Shown: positions 1 to 9,160 of the stretch, in pieces
Layout of the letters: every line of letters starts with the position of its first letter
Numbering within the stretch: position 1 is the first letter of the stretch
Source of the DNA: Scytonematopsis contorta HA4267-MV1
GTDB taxonomy: Bacteria > Cyanobacteriota > Cyanobacteriia > Cyanobacteriales > Nostocaceae
Direction of reading: 5' to 3'
Assembly (NCBI GenBank): GCA_019359035.1
Contig: JAHHIC010000075.1
Location: 1 to 50,293, forward strand
DNA: 50,293 bases
Notes under the pieces: model-generated
What the model was told of the DNA's origin: nothing
Database searches by the model: none
The model's input: only the letters and a program-made list of their open reading frames with translations
Translations under genes and position numbers: made by a program

Positions 1-124
1 CCCTGATACATATTCAACCCTAATACATATTCAACCAAAACATAAATCGTTATTATCCCAACTTTGTGGGGGTGATATTAATATTGAAAAAATCACCCCA
101 AAGCAACTTGACAAAACAGCTAAT

Positions 125-460
125 CTAAAAACTAGGAACGCGAGCCTTGCATCCACGATTAAGAAAACCATCTAGACCCCAAGCAGCACATTCAATTGAG
201 CGTGGTGTACCTGGGTCAGCAACAGTTGTATAATCGCAAGAAACGTAACCATTGCCATCAGTATCATATGCTTGACACGATGCACCATTAACTTGTTGCT
301 TGGTAACTTTTGAGACATAATCTCTCAACTCAGCTTCAGAAAAACTTCTCCCAAAGAAAAACTGTCCAATATTTCTACCAACCGTTACCAACAAAGCAGC
401 AGAACCAACGAGCAAAAAGCCTGCTAATACGAGTGAAAAAATTAGCTTGGGATTACGCAT
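125..460 (-). CDS. Small membrane-anchored protein of unknown function
   Basis: This 111-residue protein has one clear hydrophobic segment at about residues 7-28, so it is probably anchored in the membrane with the rest outside the cytoplasm. The C-terminal part has four cysteines (in GASCQAYD, YVSCDYTT, SIECAAWG and RGCKARV), which could form disulfides in the periplasm or lumen, and a DTDGNGYV stretch resembling a calcium loop without a full EF-hand. It lies 53 bp downstream of the CpeZ-like gene on the same strand, so it could be co-transcribed with the phycoerythrin genes. I do not recognise the family. The open frame, hydrophobic N terminus and position make it a likely real gene. Confidence 0.7.
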   Translation of the reverse strand: MRNPKLIFSLVLAGFLLVGSAALLVTVGRNIGQFFFGRSFSEAELRDYVSKVTKQQVNGASCQAYDTDGNGYVSCDYTTVADPGTPRSIECAAWGLDGFLNRGCKARVPSF

Positions 461-513
461 AAAAAAAGCTGGATATTCTATGAAATAGATTGACTCTATT
501 TATTCTAAACGCC

Positions 514-1128
514 TTACCATTTTGTATTTTTATAATTAATCACTTGGTCTAACCGAGGTAAAGCGCTAACAGCAGACTCTCGTACATAAGGGTCAATAGA
601 CTCATCATTACTCAAATCTGTGAGAATTTGCACTGCACGTTCATCTCCCGAAGAACCAAGTGCATTCACAATAGACACAGCAACAGCAACATTCTCTGTA
701 GTTTCTAGCGTCTCAGTCAAAACATCAAAAGCAGGTGTACCAATTTCACCCAAAGCCATCACAGAAGCAATATGAACAACAGGATTAGGGTCATCGATAG
801 CCGCTTTTAAACCTTGTATACCCTCACTAGGAAAATCCACTTCCGGATAATTAAGCGCAACTTGAGCCAAAGCTTTCGCACAACTAGCACGAACCGTTAC
901 ATTATCGCTTTTTAGTAATAATTCAACCAAACCAGGAACCGTATCTACACCAACCACACCCAAAGCCTGCACTGCAGCACGACGATATACAACATCTTCA
1001 TCATCTAAAGCGCTTATTAAACGAGGAATGGTATTTTCATCACGATTATCAGCTAAATCCCGCATCGCTTTTGCACGAAGATTTGGATTAGGGTGTTTGA
1101 GTTGCTCAAATAAAGAATCTGTCGTCAT
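514..1128 (-). CDS. cpeZ: HEAT-repeat bilin lyase/chaperone-like protein (CpeZ-like)
   Basis: This 204-residue protein is built of HEAT-like helical repeats throughout; recurring units such as DDEDVVYRRAAVQALG, VRASCAKALAQVA and VHIASVMALGEIG are visible. This architecture and length match CpeZ, which with CpeY takes part in attaching phycoerythrobilin to phycoerythrin and is thought to act as a chaperone for it. It lies downstream of cpeBA on the same strand, the usual setting of cpeY/cpeZ. No cpeY is present in this window, and the 247-bp gap to cpeA holds heptamer repeats, so it may have its own promoter. CpeF, NblB and other HEAT-repeat phycobilin proteins are alternatives; length and N terminus favour CpeZ. 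Confidence 0.8.
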   Translation of the reverse strand: MTTDSLFEQLKHPNPNLRAKAMRDLADNRDENTIPRLISALDDEDVVYRRAAVQALGVVGVDTVPGLVELLLKSDNVTVRASCAKALAQVALNYPEVDFPSEGIQGLKAAIDDPNPVVHIASVMALGEIGTPAFDVLTETLETTENVAVAVSIVNALGSSGDERAVQILTDLSNDESIDPYVRESAVSALPRLDQVINYKNTKW

Positions 1129-1199
1129 AATTTTTTGTTATTACTTTTTAGTTAAATAGCCAAGCAAAGTAGATTTCTTTTGAATTTGATAACAGAACC

Positions 1200-1270
1200 A
1201 CAATAATTAATAGTGTAGAACCAATTACCAATTACCAATTACCAATTCCCCACTTCCCACTCCCAATAGC
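1200..1270. repeat. Heptanucleotide short tandem repeats (CCAATTA type)
   Basis: The gap between cpeA and cpeZ contains several consecutive copies of a 7-bp unit (ACCAATT/CCAATTA), followed by CCCACTCC-like repeats. Short tandemly repeated heptamers of this kind are known from heterocystous cyanobacteria. No gene or clear terminator was seen in the gap. Confidence 0.8.
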
Positions 1271-1375
1271 TAAAGGACTCCAGGTGGATTGCTCAACCAA
1301 ATCCAGGCAAAGCAACATACCGAGAGTCCCCTAATTACTCAGTTATTAATGACTAGCTAGTCAACATCAATGTCA

Positions 1376-1933
<558 letters not shown>

Positions 1934-1947
1934 TCAGCTAGTTATGC

Positions 1948-2882
<935 letters not shown>

Positions 2883-3050
2883 TTAGACTTCTTTGAGCAG
2901 GTGCTTAACCAAATTGTCTTTTACCATCATCTGCCGTAAGACTTCAAGCAAGTATGTTTGAGCTTCTTCACGGCTCAAATTTTTTACCTGGTCTCTAAGT
3001 GTCTGTAAACGAAACTGTTGCTCCATTGAGAGCTCTGTTGGGAGATTCAT
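2883..3050 (-). CDS. nblA: NblA phycobilisome degradation adaptor
   Basis: This short gene encodes 55 residues starting MNLPTELSMEQQFRL and ending LLKEV. The pattern ELS-EQQF-L-----QV---SREEAQ--L-----QM-V matches NblA, the small helical adaptor that binds phycobiliproteins and delivers them to Clp protease when nitrogen or other nutrients run out. The length fits the family (about 55-65 residues). A strong GAAGGAG ribosome site lies just upstream of the ATG. It sits about 400 bp upstream of cpeBA on the same strand, with its own terminator between. Transcription is probably stress-induced, but no NtcA site could be confirmed by eye. Confidence 0.88.
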   Translation of the reverse strand: MNLPTELSMEQQFRLQTLRDQVKNLSREEAQTYLLEVLRQMMVKDNLVKHLLKEV

Positions 3051-3459
3051 AATTGCTCCTTCTTTGTTATTGGTTATTTATTTGAATGCCAATAGAGTAT
3101 TTAGTGCTACATCAACTGATTTAGCAATTTCCATAAGTATAGCAAACAATATGTAAATCGTCTAGTTTGTCAAGCGATTGCTAAGGGAGGTTATAAAAAT
3201 TAACAATATCATTAATGGATGTGTTTGGTCTTTATTGGTTACGGGTTACCAAGAAAACTATCGCTGTTACAGTACTTGACATTTCTACATCAATTATTTG
3301 AAAACTGCCACTCCCCATTCCCAACTCCCCATTCCCAACTCCCCATTCCCAACTCCCTATTCCCAATTCCCCATTCTCCACTCCCCATTCCCCATTCGCA
3401 TTAAAATTAAAGTTAAGAAACAAAAATAAAAGAAACATCTGTTAGGAGACACAAGTTAA
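3051..3459. repeat. Divergent intergenic region with tandem repeats
   Basis: This region separates nblA (minus) from the bilin lyase gene (plus) and should contain promoters for both. From about 3308 to 3400 it holds tandem copies of a 14-bp unit resembling CATTCCCAACTCCC, degenerating into CCCCATTCCCCATTC. The same G/C-purine-strand repeat family appears at about 4630-4735 and inside the ABC transporter gene near 27,130. Open frames through the repeat are not credible genes. Confidence 0.8.
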
Positions 3460-4077
3460 ATGGACGCGATAGAATTTTTTCGCCAAAGTGCTGGTCGATG
3501 GAAGTCGAATCGTACAACACATCACCTAGCTTTTAAGCGCTCGGAGGTGGGAGAATCGGAAATTCTGGTCGAAAGTTTAGAGGCTGACCATCCGGATATT
3601 ATTGCTTTGTGTCAAATGCATGATATAGACCCAAGTTTAGCTGTGGGTGGTTCTCACGTGCGTTGGGATGGAACGATGGCTTGGGATAGAGAAGGTGAAG
3701 AAAACCACCAAGGTAAAACGGTTTTTGCAATTGTTCCTGATGCTGATAACCCAAGACAAGGTAGGTTATTGCGGGAAAGAGGTTATGCGGAAATTGTTCC
3801 TGTAGTCGGACGTTTTCATATGGACGAAGAGGATGGCTTGGTCTTAACCACTGACTACGAAACCATGAGTTCGATAGAAAGATTTTGGTTCGCAAGTCCT
3901 AGTATGCGACTCAGAACCAGTACTGTAAAACGCTTTGGCGGTTTTAGCACTGCGTCCTTTTGTGCAGAAAGTCGGGTTGAAGCTAGTACTCAGGGTAGTA
4001 CTCAAGGTAGTACTCAAGAAATGGCATCATCTTCTGTCGCTTCTCAAGCTAAAGCCTATTCGGTTTTAGGCTGGTAA
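3460..4077 (+). CDS. CpcS/CpeS-family phycobilin lyase
   Basis: The 205-residue protein belongs to the CpcS/CpeS lipocalin-like bilin lyases, which attach bilins to the central cysteine (position 82/84) of phycobiliproteins. Family features seen are the N-terminal FFRQSAGRWKSNRTTHHLAF, the GRLLRERGYAE stretch, and the C-terminal RFWFASPSMRLRTSTVKR followed by GGFSTASFCAE. After the domain (about residue 170) comes a low-complexity tail with three copies of STQG encoded by a 12-bp repeat, which is unusual. A TTAGGAGA ribosome site precedes the ATG. The neighbouring phycoerythrin genes favour a CpeS role on CpeB Cys82, but CpcS or CpcU-type specificity cannot be excluded. Confidence 0.88.
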   Translation: MDAIEFFRQSAGRWKSNRTTHHLAFKRSEVGESEILVESLEADHPDIIALCQMHDIDPSLAVGGSHVRWDGTMAWDREGEENHQGKTVFAIVPDADNPRQGRLLRERGYAEIVPVVGRFHMDEEDGLVLTTDYETMSSIERFWFASPSMRLRTSTVKRFGGFSTASFCAESRVEASTQGSTQGSTQEMASSSVASQAKAYSVLGW

Positions 4078-4091
4078 GAATAGCGGGAACT

Positions 4092-4646
4092 ATGAATTAT
4101 CTGGAGCAGCGTACCTTTACTCGTGGTTTAGAGTATCTAAAAATGGTACAAGGCTTTGCTTTAGAGCCAGAAATGGTGCGTGTGGTGGATAATGCGGGCA
4201 ATAATAATGTCCCAATTTGCACTTGGATTGGTGAAAATATTGCTCAGGTGAATGCACAGCTAAATACTTGTTTGCAAGCCTGTCACGAATGTTTTCATCC
4301 TCAGGTGCAAAAAAGAATGCAAATTCTTGGAGTCCCTTTGGCTGAAGCTTTTGGTATAGATGGTTTATGCAATATTGTGGCGCGTCCCGTGACAATTTTA
4401 ATCGATGTGGGTCGGGTCGCACCACAAGATTGGTTAGGTCTTGTTGCTCATGAATACGCGCACGCTCATGTGGGAGAATCTGGTCATAACCAAAAGTTTG
4501 CTGAGGTTCTACAACATTTGTGTTTAGGTTTAGGTTTGGAACCACCTGTTTGGGAAGTTGGAGCGATGGAAGCTTGTTTACGTAACTGGCCTCATTGTCG
4601 TTCGACTCAAGACCCCTTAGCTTTTTGGATGGGGGGTAGGGAGTAG
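4092..4646 (+). CDS. Predicted HExxH zinc metalloprotein of unknown function
   Basis: The 184-residue protein starts 14 bp after the bilin lyase gene, so the two are probably one operon. It contains HEYAHAHVGESGHNQKF at residues 120-136: His120, Glu121 and His124 form an HExxH zinc motif, with His126 or His132 as a possible third ligand, similar to SprT-like or small zincin folds. There are cysteine-rich stretches in the middle (TCLQACHECFHP) and near the end (EACLRNWPHC). No signal peptide is apparent, so it is probably cytoplasmic. I do not recognise a named family. Its partnership with a bilin lyase hints at a role in phycobiliprotein maturation or turnover, which is inference only. Confidence 0.75.
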   Translation: MNYLEQRTFTRGLEYLKMVQGFALEPEMVRVVDNAGNNNVPICTWIGENIAQVNAQLNTCLQACHECFHPQVQKRMQILGVPLAEAFGIDGLCNIVARPVTILIDVGRVAPQDWLGLVAHEYAHAHVGESGHNQKFAEVLQHLCLGLGLEPPVWEVGAMEACLRNWPHCRSTQDPLAFWMGGRE

Positions 4647-4740
4647 GGAGTAGGGAGTGGGGAAGTAGAAATAAGTTTAATTTTAAAATTTAATTATCTC
4701 CCTAATCTCCCTCATCCCCCACTCCCCACTCCCCTCTTCG
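4627..4740. repeat. GGGAGTA/CCCACTCC tandem repeats
   Basis: After the metalloprotein gene there are three copies of GGGAGTA on the top strand, then an AT-rich spacer and complementary CTCCCT/CCCACTCC repeats. The two parts can pair to give a large stem-loop, which might stop or stabilise the upstream transcript. Confidence 0.6.
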
Positions 4741-4848
4741 GGTTAAGTTTCATAAATTTTTATCATAATAATGGAGTTTCTAGTCCCTTACTCCTTTAAT
4801 ATGTGATTTAAAGTTGTAAAAATTCATTAAGATTTTGGAGGTTATAGA

Positions 4849-5613
4849 GTGGCTCTTCCGCTATTAACATATAGCCCCAAGTCTCAGAACGAGCGCGTAG
4901 CTGGTTATGAGGTTGGTGGCCCGAAGGACTACAGAGTTTATACAACCGATAACCTGCTTTCTTCTTCCGATATGGATGCTTTGATTGCAGCTGCTTATCG
5001 TCAAATGTTTTTTCATGCTTTTGCTGCGGATAAAGAGCGATTCTTAGAATCACAACTCCGTAACGGACAAATTACTGTGCGCGATTTTATTCGTGGCTTA
5101 ATGCTGTCCGATAGATTTAAGAGAAGCTTTTACGACCTCAACAGCAATTATCGCTTTGTTGAGCAGTGCGTACAGCGTGTATTAGGTCGTGATGTTTACA
5201 ACGAACGAGAAAAAATTGCTTGGTCGATTGTTGTTGCGACTAAAGGTATTAAAGGCTTTGCTGATGAGTTGCTTAACAGTGCTGAGTACTTAGATAACTT
5301 TGGCTACAATACTGTTCCTTATCAGCGTCGTCGTGTATTACCCGGTCGGAGCGAAGGTGAATTACCTTTTAACATCAAATCTCCACGTTACGATGAGTAC
5401 CATCGTGCTCAACTAGGTTTCCCCCAAATTATTTGGCAAACAACTGTACGCAGTTACGTTCCACAAGACAAGCAAGCAAAAGCAGGAGACCCTGCAAACT
5501 ACTTGTCTATGGCACAAGGTTTGGGTAATCTTGGCAATAACCCGCAGAAAATATCCTCGACAAACATCGATTACGAAAAATCTGTACCTTATCGTAAGTT
5601 GTCATATAGATAA
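4849..5613 (+). CDS. cpcG: Phycobilisome rod-core linker CpcG
   Basis: This protein joins phycocyanin rods to the allophycocyanin core. The N-terminal linker domain (about residues 10-180) shows family marks including [51 protein letters not shown] and [16 protein letters not shown]. The C-terminal part carries the basic tail typical of CpcG. Its 254 residues are close to the usual CpcG length. Translation starts with GTG, supported by TTGGAGG a few bases upstream and the family's N-terminal ALPLL. It follows the bilin lyase pair by about 200 bp of repeats, so it probably has its own promoter. In many Nostocales several cpcG copies lie next to cpc; this one is apart from it. Confidence 0.93.
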   Translation: MALPLLTYSPKSQNERVAGYEVGGPKDYRVYTTDNLLSSSDMDALIAAAYRQMFFHAFAADKERFLESQLRNGQITVRDFIRGLMLSDRFKRSFYDLNSNYRFVEQCVQRVLGRDVYNEREKIAWSIVVATKGIKGFADELLNSAEYLDNFGYNTVPYQRRRVLPGRSEGELPFNIKSPRYDEYHRAQLGFPQIIWQTTVRSYVPQDKQAKAGDPANYLSMAQGLGNLGNNPQKISSTNIDYEKSVPYRKLSYR

Positions 5614-5644
5614 GCGTTTTTTGAGATTCAATTAACGCTTTTTT
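5612..5644 (+). terminator. Terminator of cpcG
   Basis: AAGCGTT at 5612-5618 pairs with AACGCTT at 5634-5640 and is followed by TTTT, starting at the cpcG stop codon. The stem is short, so this is a moderate candidate. Confidence 0.55.
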
Positions 5645-5672
5645 AAATTCAGTCATTAGTCGTTAGTCATTG

Positions 5673-5714
5673 GTTGAGACTTTTCAGTTGAGGCTTTTCA
5701 GTTGAGGCTTTTCA
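5673..5714. repeat. 14-bp direct repeat, three copies
   Basis: Three consecutive copies of a 14-bp unit (GTTGAGGCTTTTCA, the first with GAC in place of GGC) lie between the convergent cpcG and pseudouridine synthase genes. Confidence 0.75.
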
Positions 5715-5763
5715 AGAAAGGTTTTAAGTTATGGCTGAGGGCTAATGACTTCGGTTTTGGTAT

Positions 5764-6687
5764 TTAAATTCGTTTCCGCAATATTTCTAACAGCGTAGTA
5801 AATTCTGTAGGGGGTGTCGCAGTAACTTCTATCACCTCATTAGTTACTGGATGTTGTAAAGTTAAACGCCATGCGTGGAGTGCTTGTCCGGTCAAATTGA
5901 CTCCTATAGAACGACCGGAACCATAAAGTAAATCACCAACGATGGGATGACCGATTTGAGTTGCGTGTACTCGTATTTGGTGTGTACGTCCAGTTTCTAA
6001 TTGGAATTGTATGAGTGTGAAGTTTCCTAATCTTTCTAAAATTTGCCAATGGGTAACTGCTTCCCGTCCATTTTGTTCTGCTGAAACTACTGCCATTTTC
6101 TTTCGGTCTACTGGATGGCGACCGATGGGTAAATTAATTGTACCGTTTTCTGTTTTTGGTGCCCCATAGACAATACCTAAATATTCCCTTCGTGCGCTTT
6201 TTGCTTTCAACTGTGCTTGTAGATGTTTGTGTGCAAACTCCGTTTTCGCAATTGCGATCGCTCCGGTTGTATCTTTATCGAGTCGGTGGACAATACCGGG
6301 ACGTTGGACACCACCAATTCCTGGTAAATTAGGACAATGTGCTAATAAAGCGTTGACTAATGTACCGTTAGGATGTCCTGGTGCTGGATGGACAACTAAA
6401 CCTGCGGGTTTATTGATGATAATTAAAGAGTCGTCTTCGTAAAGGACATCTAAGGGGATATTTTCTGCGACTAATTCTAAAGGTTGGGCTTCTGGGACTT
6501 CTAAAATGATGCAATCGCTTTGTTTGACGATTACTTTTTTAGAATTACAGACTTTGCCGTTAACTGAGACGTTACCCCCTTCAATTAACTGTTGAATGCG
6601 AGAGCGAGATAAATCTTCTATTTCTTCAGCTAGGTAACGGTCTAGACGCTCCCCTGTTTCTTCTACTTGTAAATAAAATTCGCTCAC
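5764..6687 (-). CDS. RluD-type ribosomal RNA pseudouridine synthase
   Basis: This 307-residue enzyme isomerises uridines to pseudouridine in RNA, probably large-subunit rRNA. An N-terminal S4 RNA-binding domain (about residues 12-70, with RLDRYLAEEIEDLSRSRIQQLI) is followed by the RluA/RluD catalytic domain. The catalytic aspartate is Asp137 in HRLDKDTTGA. The motifs INKPAGLVVHPAPGHPNGT, ETGRTHQIRVH and HPIVGDLLYG are present. Length and domain order match RluD rather than RluB/RsuA. It stands alone and converges with cpcG. The exact target uridines cannot be read from sequence. Confidence 0.92.
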   Translation of the reverse strand: MSEFYLQVEETGERLDRYLAEEIEDLSRSRIQQLIEGGNVSVNGKVCNSKKVIVKQSDCIILEVPEAQPLELVAENIPLDVLYEDDSLIIINKPAGLVVHPAPGHPNGTLVNALLAHCPNLPGIGGVQRPGIVHRLDKDTTGAIAIAKTEFAHKHLQAQLKAKSARREYLGIVYGAPKTENGTINLPIGRHPVDRKKMAVVSAEQNGREAVTHWQILERLGNFTLIQFQLETGRTHQIRVHATQIGHPIVGDLLYGSGRSIGVNLTGQALHAWRLTLQHPVTNEVIEVTATPPTEFTTLLEILRKRI

Positions 6688-7350
6688 GGTTGTTTATTCT
6701 AGTTCTTACTGTTATCTATTGTAACTAACCTACTTACCTAATTATTAAAGTATTAAAATATCAATTTTTTTAAGTCATTAAAGCAGATTACTTTTAACTA
6801 GCATATTTAATACTCATTTCTAAGTAAGCATAACATTATCAATCACTTATGATGCTATTAAAAGTAGCTCAAAAAAAATCCGGAGTTTAGCAGTATTCTC
6901 TGTAAATAGAATTGTAGATTTTATGAGGTAGTAAGATTTAGTAATAAAAATCGCTTCAGAGATTGTAGTTTATAACTACGTTAATTCTAATACATTGTGT
7001 TCTCATGTAATAATACTGAAGGTTTTTTACAATAATATTTTGGCGTTTTATTTTATATAAACTTCACTTCTTTTTAATTGTTTTCATACATTCTTTATCT
7101 TTCTCTTTTTTGCAAAATTTATAGTAATCTAAAGAATAGTTAGATTTTGTTTTGCGTTTACCATTGAAATTCTCTCAGGAACTCAACAAATGAGAGCTAT
7201 CAATCTTTAAAACCTTTTCCTAGAAGATGAAATTTTACTTATTAACTCTTTCCTCTCTCTTCGGTAGTAATATCCAGATAAGCAGCAAGATGGATATTAA
7301 ATCACAAGATTAGTATATTCCTATTTCATCATAAAACCATTGATATTAAT
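6688..7350. other. AT-rich divergent promoter region, no gene seen
   Basis: These 663 bp separate the pseudouridine synthase (minus) from the chemosensory operon (plus). The DNA is very AT-rich and I find no ORF with a credible ribosome site, no tRNA and no strong hairpin. The promoters of both flanking units must lie here, but none can be singled out by eye. Confidence 0.5.
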
Positions 7351-8517
7351 ATGACAATACTACCAATTACTAGATACAGATTTTTACATAAATTACAACC
7401 AGTGTCTCTACTAGCTCAGATAGCTAGTAAGCCTGTTAATGGGTGCTTACAAGTATTTACGATTTCAGACTCTTGGGCAATATATCTTGAAAATGGAAAA
7501 ATAATTTACGCATCTCAACACGGTAAAATGTTCCAGATTCTTTATGACAAACTAAAGTTTTTGAGTCAACAGATTACTTCTATCGAAAGTCATATTATTT
7601 CTAAATTGAAAGCAATTTTTGAAACTGGTATTGACAATCAAGCAATAGCAAACCCAGAATATATAGCAATTTGCTGGTTAGTTAATCAAAAATATCTAAC
7701 TTTAGGTCAAGCGAGGATGCTTGTAGAACTAGTGATACTAGAAGTTTTAGATTCATTCTTGAGACTTGAAGAAGGAAGTTATGAACTTAGCGTGGATAAT
7801 TCTTTGAATGATTTACCTAAATTTTGTCATTTAGACTCCCATCTTCTAATTTCACAATATCAAAAAAGGTCACAAAACCGGGGTTACAGACAATCGGGAA
7901 TTGCTTTGCCACAGTCACCACAGTCACCACAGTCACCACAGTCACCACAGTCACCTCCATCACCCCCATCACCACAGTTTTTCCAGCCAAATCAAACATC
8001 GATGAGAAAGAAATCTGAAGCTCAATCGGTGACACAGCAAGGTAATAGTCAAACAAGTTATACCGATAATTATCTTAAAAGTGATGTCAAAAATGAGAAC
8101 AATGGTAATAACAATCACAGGTATAATTTCACTGGACAAGATAATGAAAAAAAATTGTATAAAATTCTTTGTATTGATGATAGTCCCACAGTATTAAACG
8201 CAATGAAAAATTATTTAAGCGAGCAAATGTTTGATGTAATAACAATTAATGATTCCTTGAAAGCATTAATGTATATTATTCGTCTCAAACCTAACCTGAT
8301 ATTACTGGATATTAATATGCCTAAGCTGGATGGTTATGAGCTATGCTCTTTGGTGCGTAAACATTCATTATTTAAAAATACACCCGTAATCATGGTAACA
8401 GCAAGAACAGGTTTTATAGATAAAGCTAAAGCAAAGATGGTAAGAGCATCAGGCTATTTAACTAAACCTTTTACGCAAGCAGAATTACTCAAAATAATTT
8501 TTCAACATATTGCTTAA
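7351..8517 (+). CDS. PatA/PixG-like response regulator with DUF4388 domain
   Basis: This 388-residue protein is a PatA-type regulator, first gene of a chemosensory operon. The N-terminal part (about residues 15-160) is the DUF4388/PATAN domain found in PatA, PixG and HmpA. A low-complexity linker at about 186-205 consists of repeated SPQ from a 9-bp DNA repeat. The C-terminal receiver (about 268-388) has the acidic pair in CIDDS, phosphoacceptor Asp320 in LLDINMPKLDG, and the Lys in YLTKPF. Such proteins act as output regulators of type IV pilus motility or hormogonium development. CheW, MCP and CheA genes follow. The usual separate CheY gene (PilH/PixH/HmpB) between PatA and CheW is missing. 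Confidence 0.88.
   Translation: MTILPITRYRFLHKLQPVSLLAQIASKPVNGCLQVFTISDSWAIYLENGKIIYASQHGKMFQILYDKLKFLSQQITSIESHIISKLKAIFETGIDNQAIANPEYIAICWLVNQKYLTLGQARMLVELVILEVLDSFLRLEEGSYELSVDNSLNDLPKFCHLDSHLLISQYQKRSQNRGYRQSGIALPQSPQSPQSPQSPQSPPSPPSPQFFQPNQTSMRKKSEAQSVTQQGNSQTSYTDNYLKSDVKNENNGNNNHRYNFTGQDNEKKLYKILCIDDSPTVLNAMKNYLSEQMFDVITINDSLKALMYIIRLKPNLILLDINMPKLDGYELCSLVRKHSLFKNTPVIMVTARTGFIDKAKAKMVRASGYLTKPFTQAELLKIIFQHIA
7908..7980 (+). repeat. CACAGTCAC 9-bp coding repeat (SPQ)
   Basis: Five or more tandem copies of a 9-bp unit, CACAGTCAC, encode the Ser-Pro-Gln linker between the PATAN and receiver domains. The length is a multiple of three, so copy-number change would keep the frame. Confidence 0.85.
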
Positions 8518-8575
8518 CTTAATTGATTAATTTACAAATTACTACTTGAAGTTGCTATTAGGATACTAAGCGTAT

Positions 8576-9103
8576 ATGGATTTAACTATGAATGGTTCAA
8601 GAATTATTTTAGGTACAAATGTTTTAGGTTCAAAAGCGATTGAAAGTAACTTAGGTGATGCTTACCTCAAATTTCAATTAAATCAGCATACTTCTGCTGT
8701 TTTATCAATCAAACATACCCAAGAAGTTATTGTTTTGCCTAAAGAATCTGTAACTTCGATTCCCAATATGCCAGCTGCGGTATTAGGTTTAGTAAATTGG
8801 CGTAGTCGGATAATTTGGGTAGTTGATTTAGCGAAAATGTTGAATCTAGACTCCTTAAATCATCGGGGACAACAGTACAACACGATAATTATTCGCAGCG
8901 AATTAGGGCTTCTAAGCTTAGTTGTTTCAGAAATTAAAGGTACGAGTAGATTTTTAGCAGATGCTATCCAGTCACCTAAGTCGCAAGTACCTCATAGTTT
9001 ATTAGCTTATTTACGTGGATGTGTTTATCAAGACAACGATATTTTATTAGTACTAGACACACAAGCTATTATGGAGTCCGCAATTATTATGAACAAAAAT
9101 TAG
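8576..9103 (+). CDS. CheW-like adaptor protein
   Basis: This 175-residue protein is a single CheW domain that links the methyl-accepting receptor to the CheA kinase at the membrane. It shows the CheW pattern with VLPKESVTSIPNMPAAVLGLVNWRSRIIWVVDLAKML. It lies between the PatA-like and MCP genes, with 58 bp gaps on both sides, matching the PixI/PilI/HmpC position of cyanobacterial chemosensory operons. An in-frame ATG four codons later is an alternative start. Confidence 0.88.
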   Translation: MDLTMNGSRIILGTNVLGSKAIESNLGDAYLKFQLNQHTSAVLSIKHTQEVIVLPKESVTSIPNMPAAVLGLVNWRSRIIWVVDLAKMLNLDSLNHRGQQYNTIIIRSELGLLSLVVSEIKGTSRFLADAIQSPKSQVPHSLLAYLRGCVYQDNDILLVLDTQAIMESAIIMNKN

Positions 9104-9160
9104 TAGGTTTTTCCTTCTTTCTTCTCCCCTCTCCTTGTTCCCTCTTCCCTCTTTTACTAT

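Noticed and set aside
3219-3438. ORFs on both strands rich in Pro/His/Ser or Gly/Glu
   Set aside because: They run through the CATTCCCAACTCCC tandem repeat and are frame artefacts.
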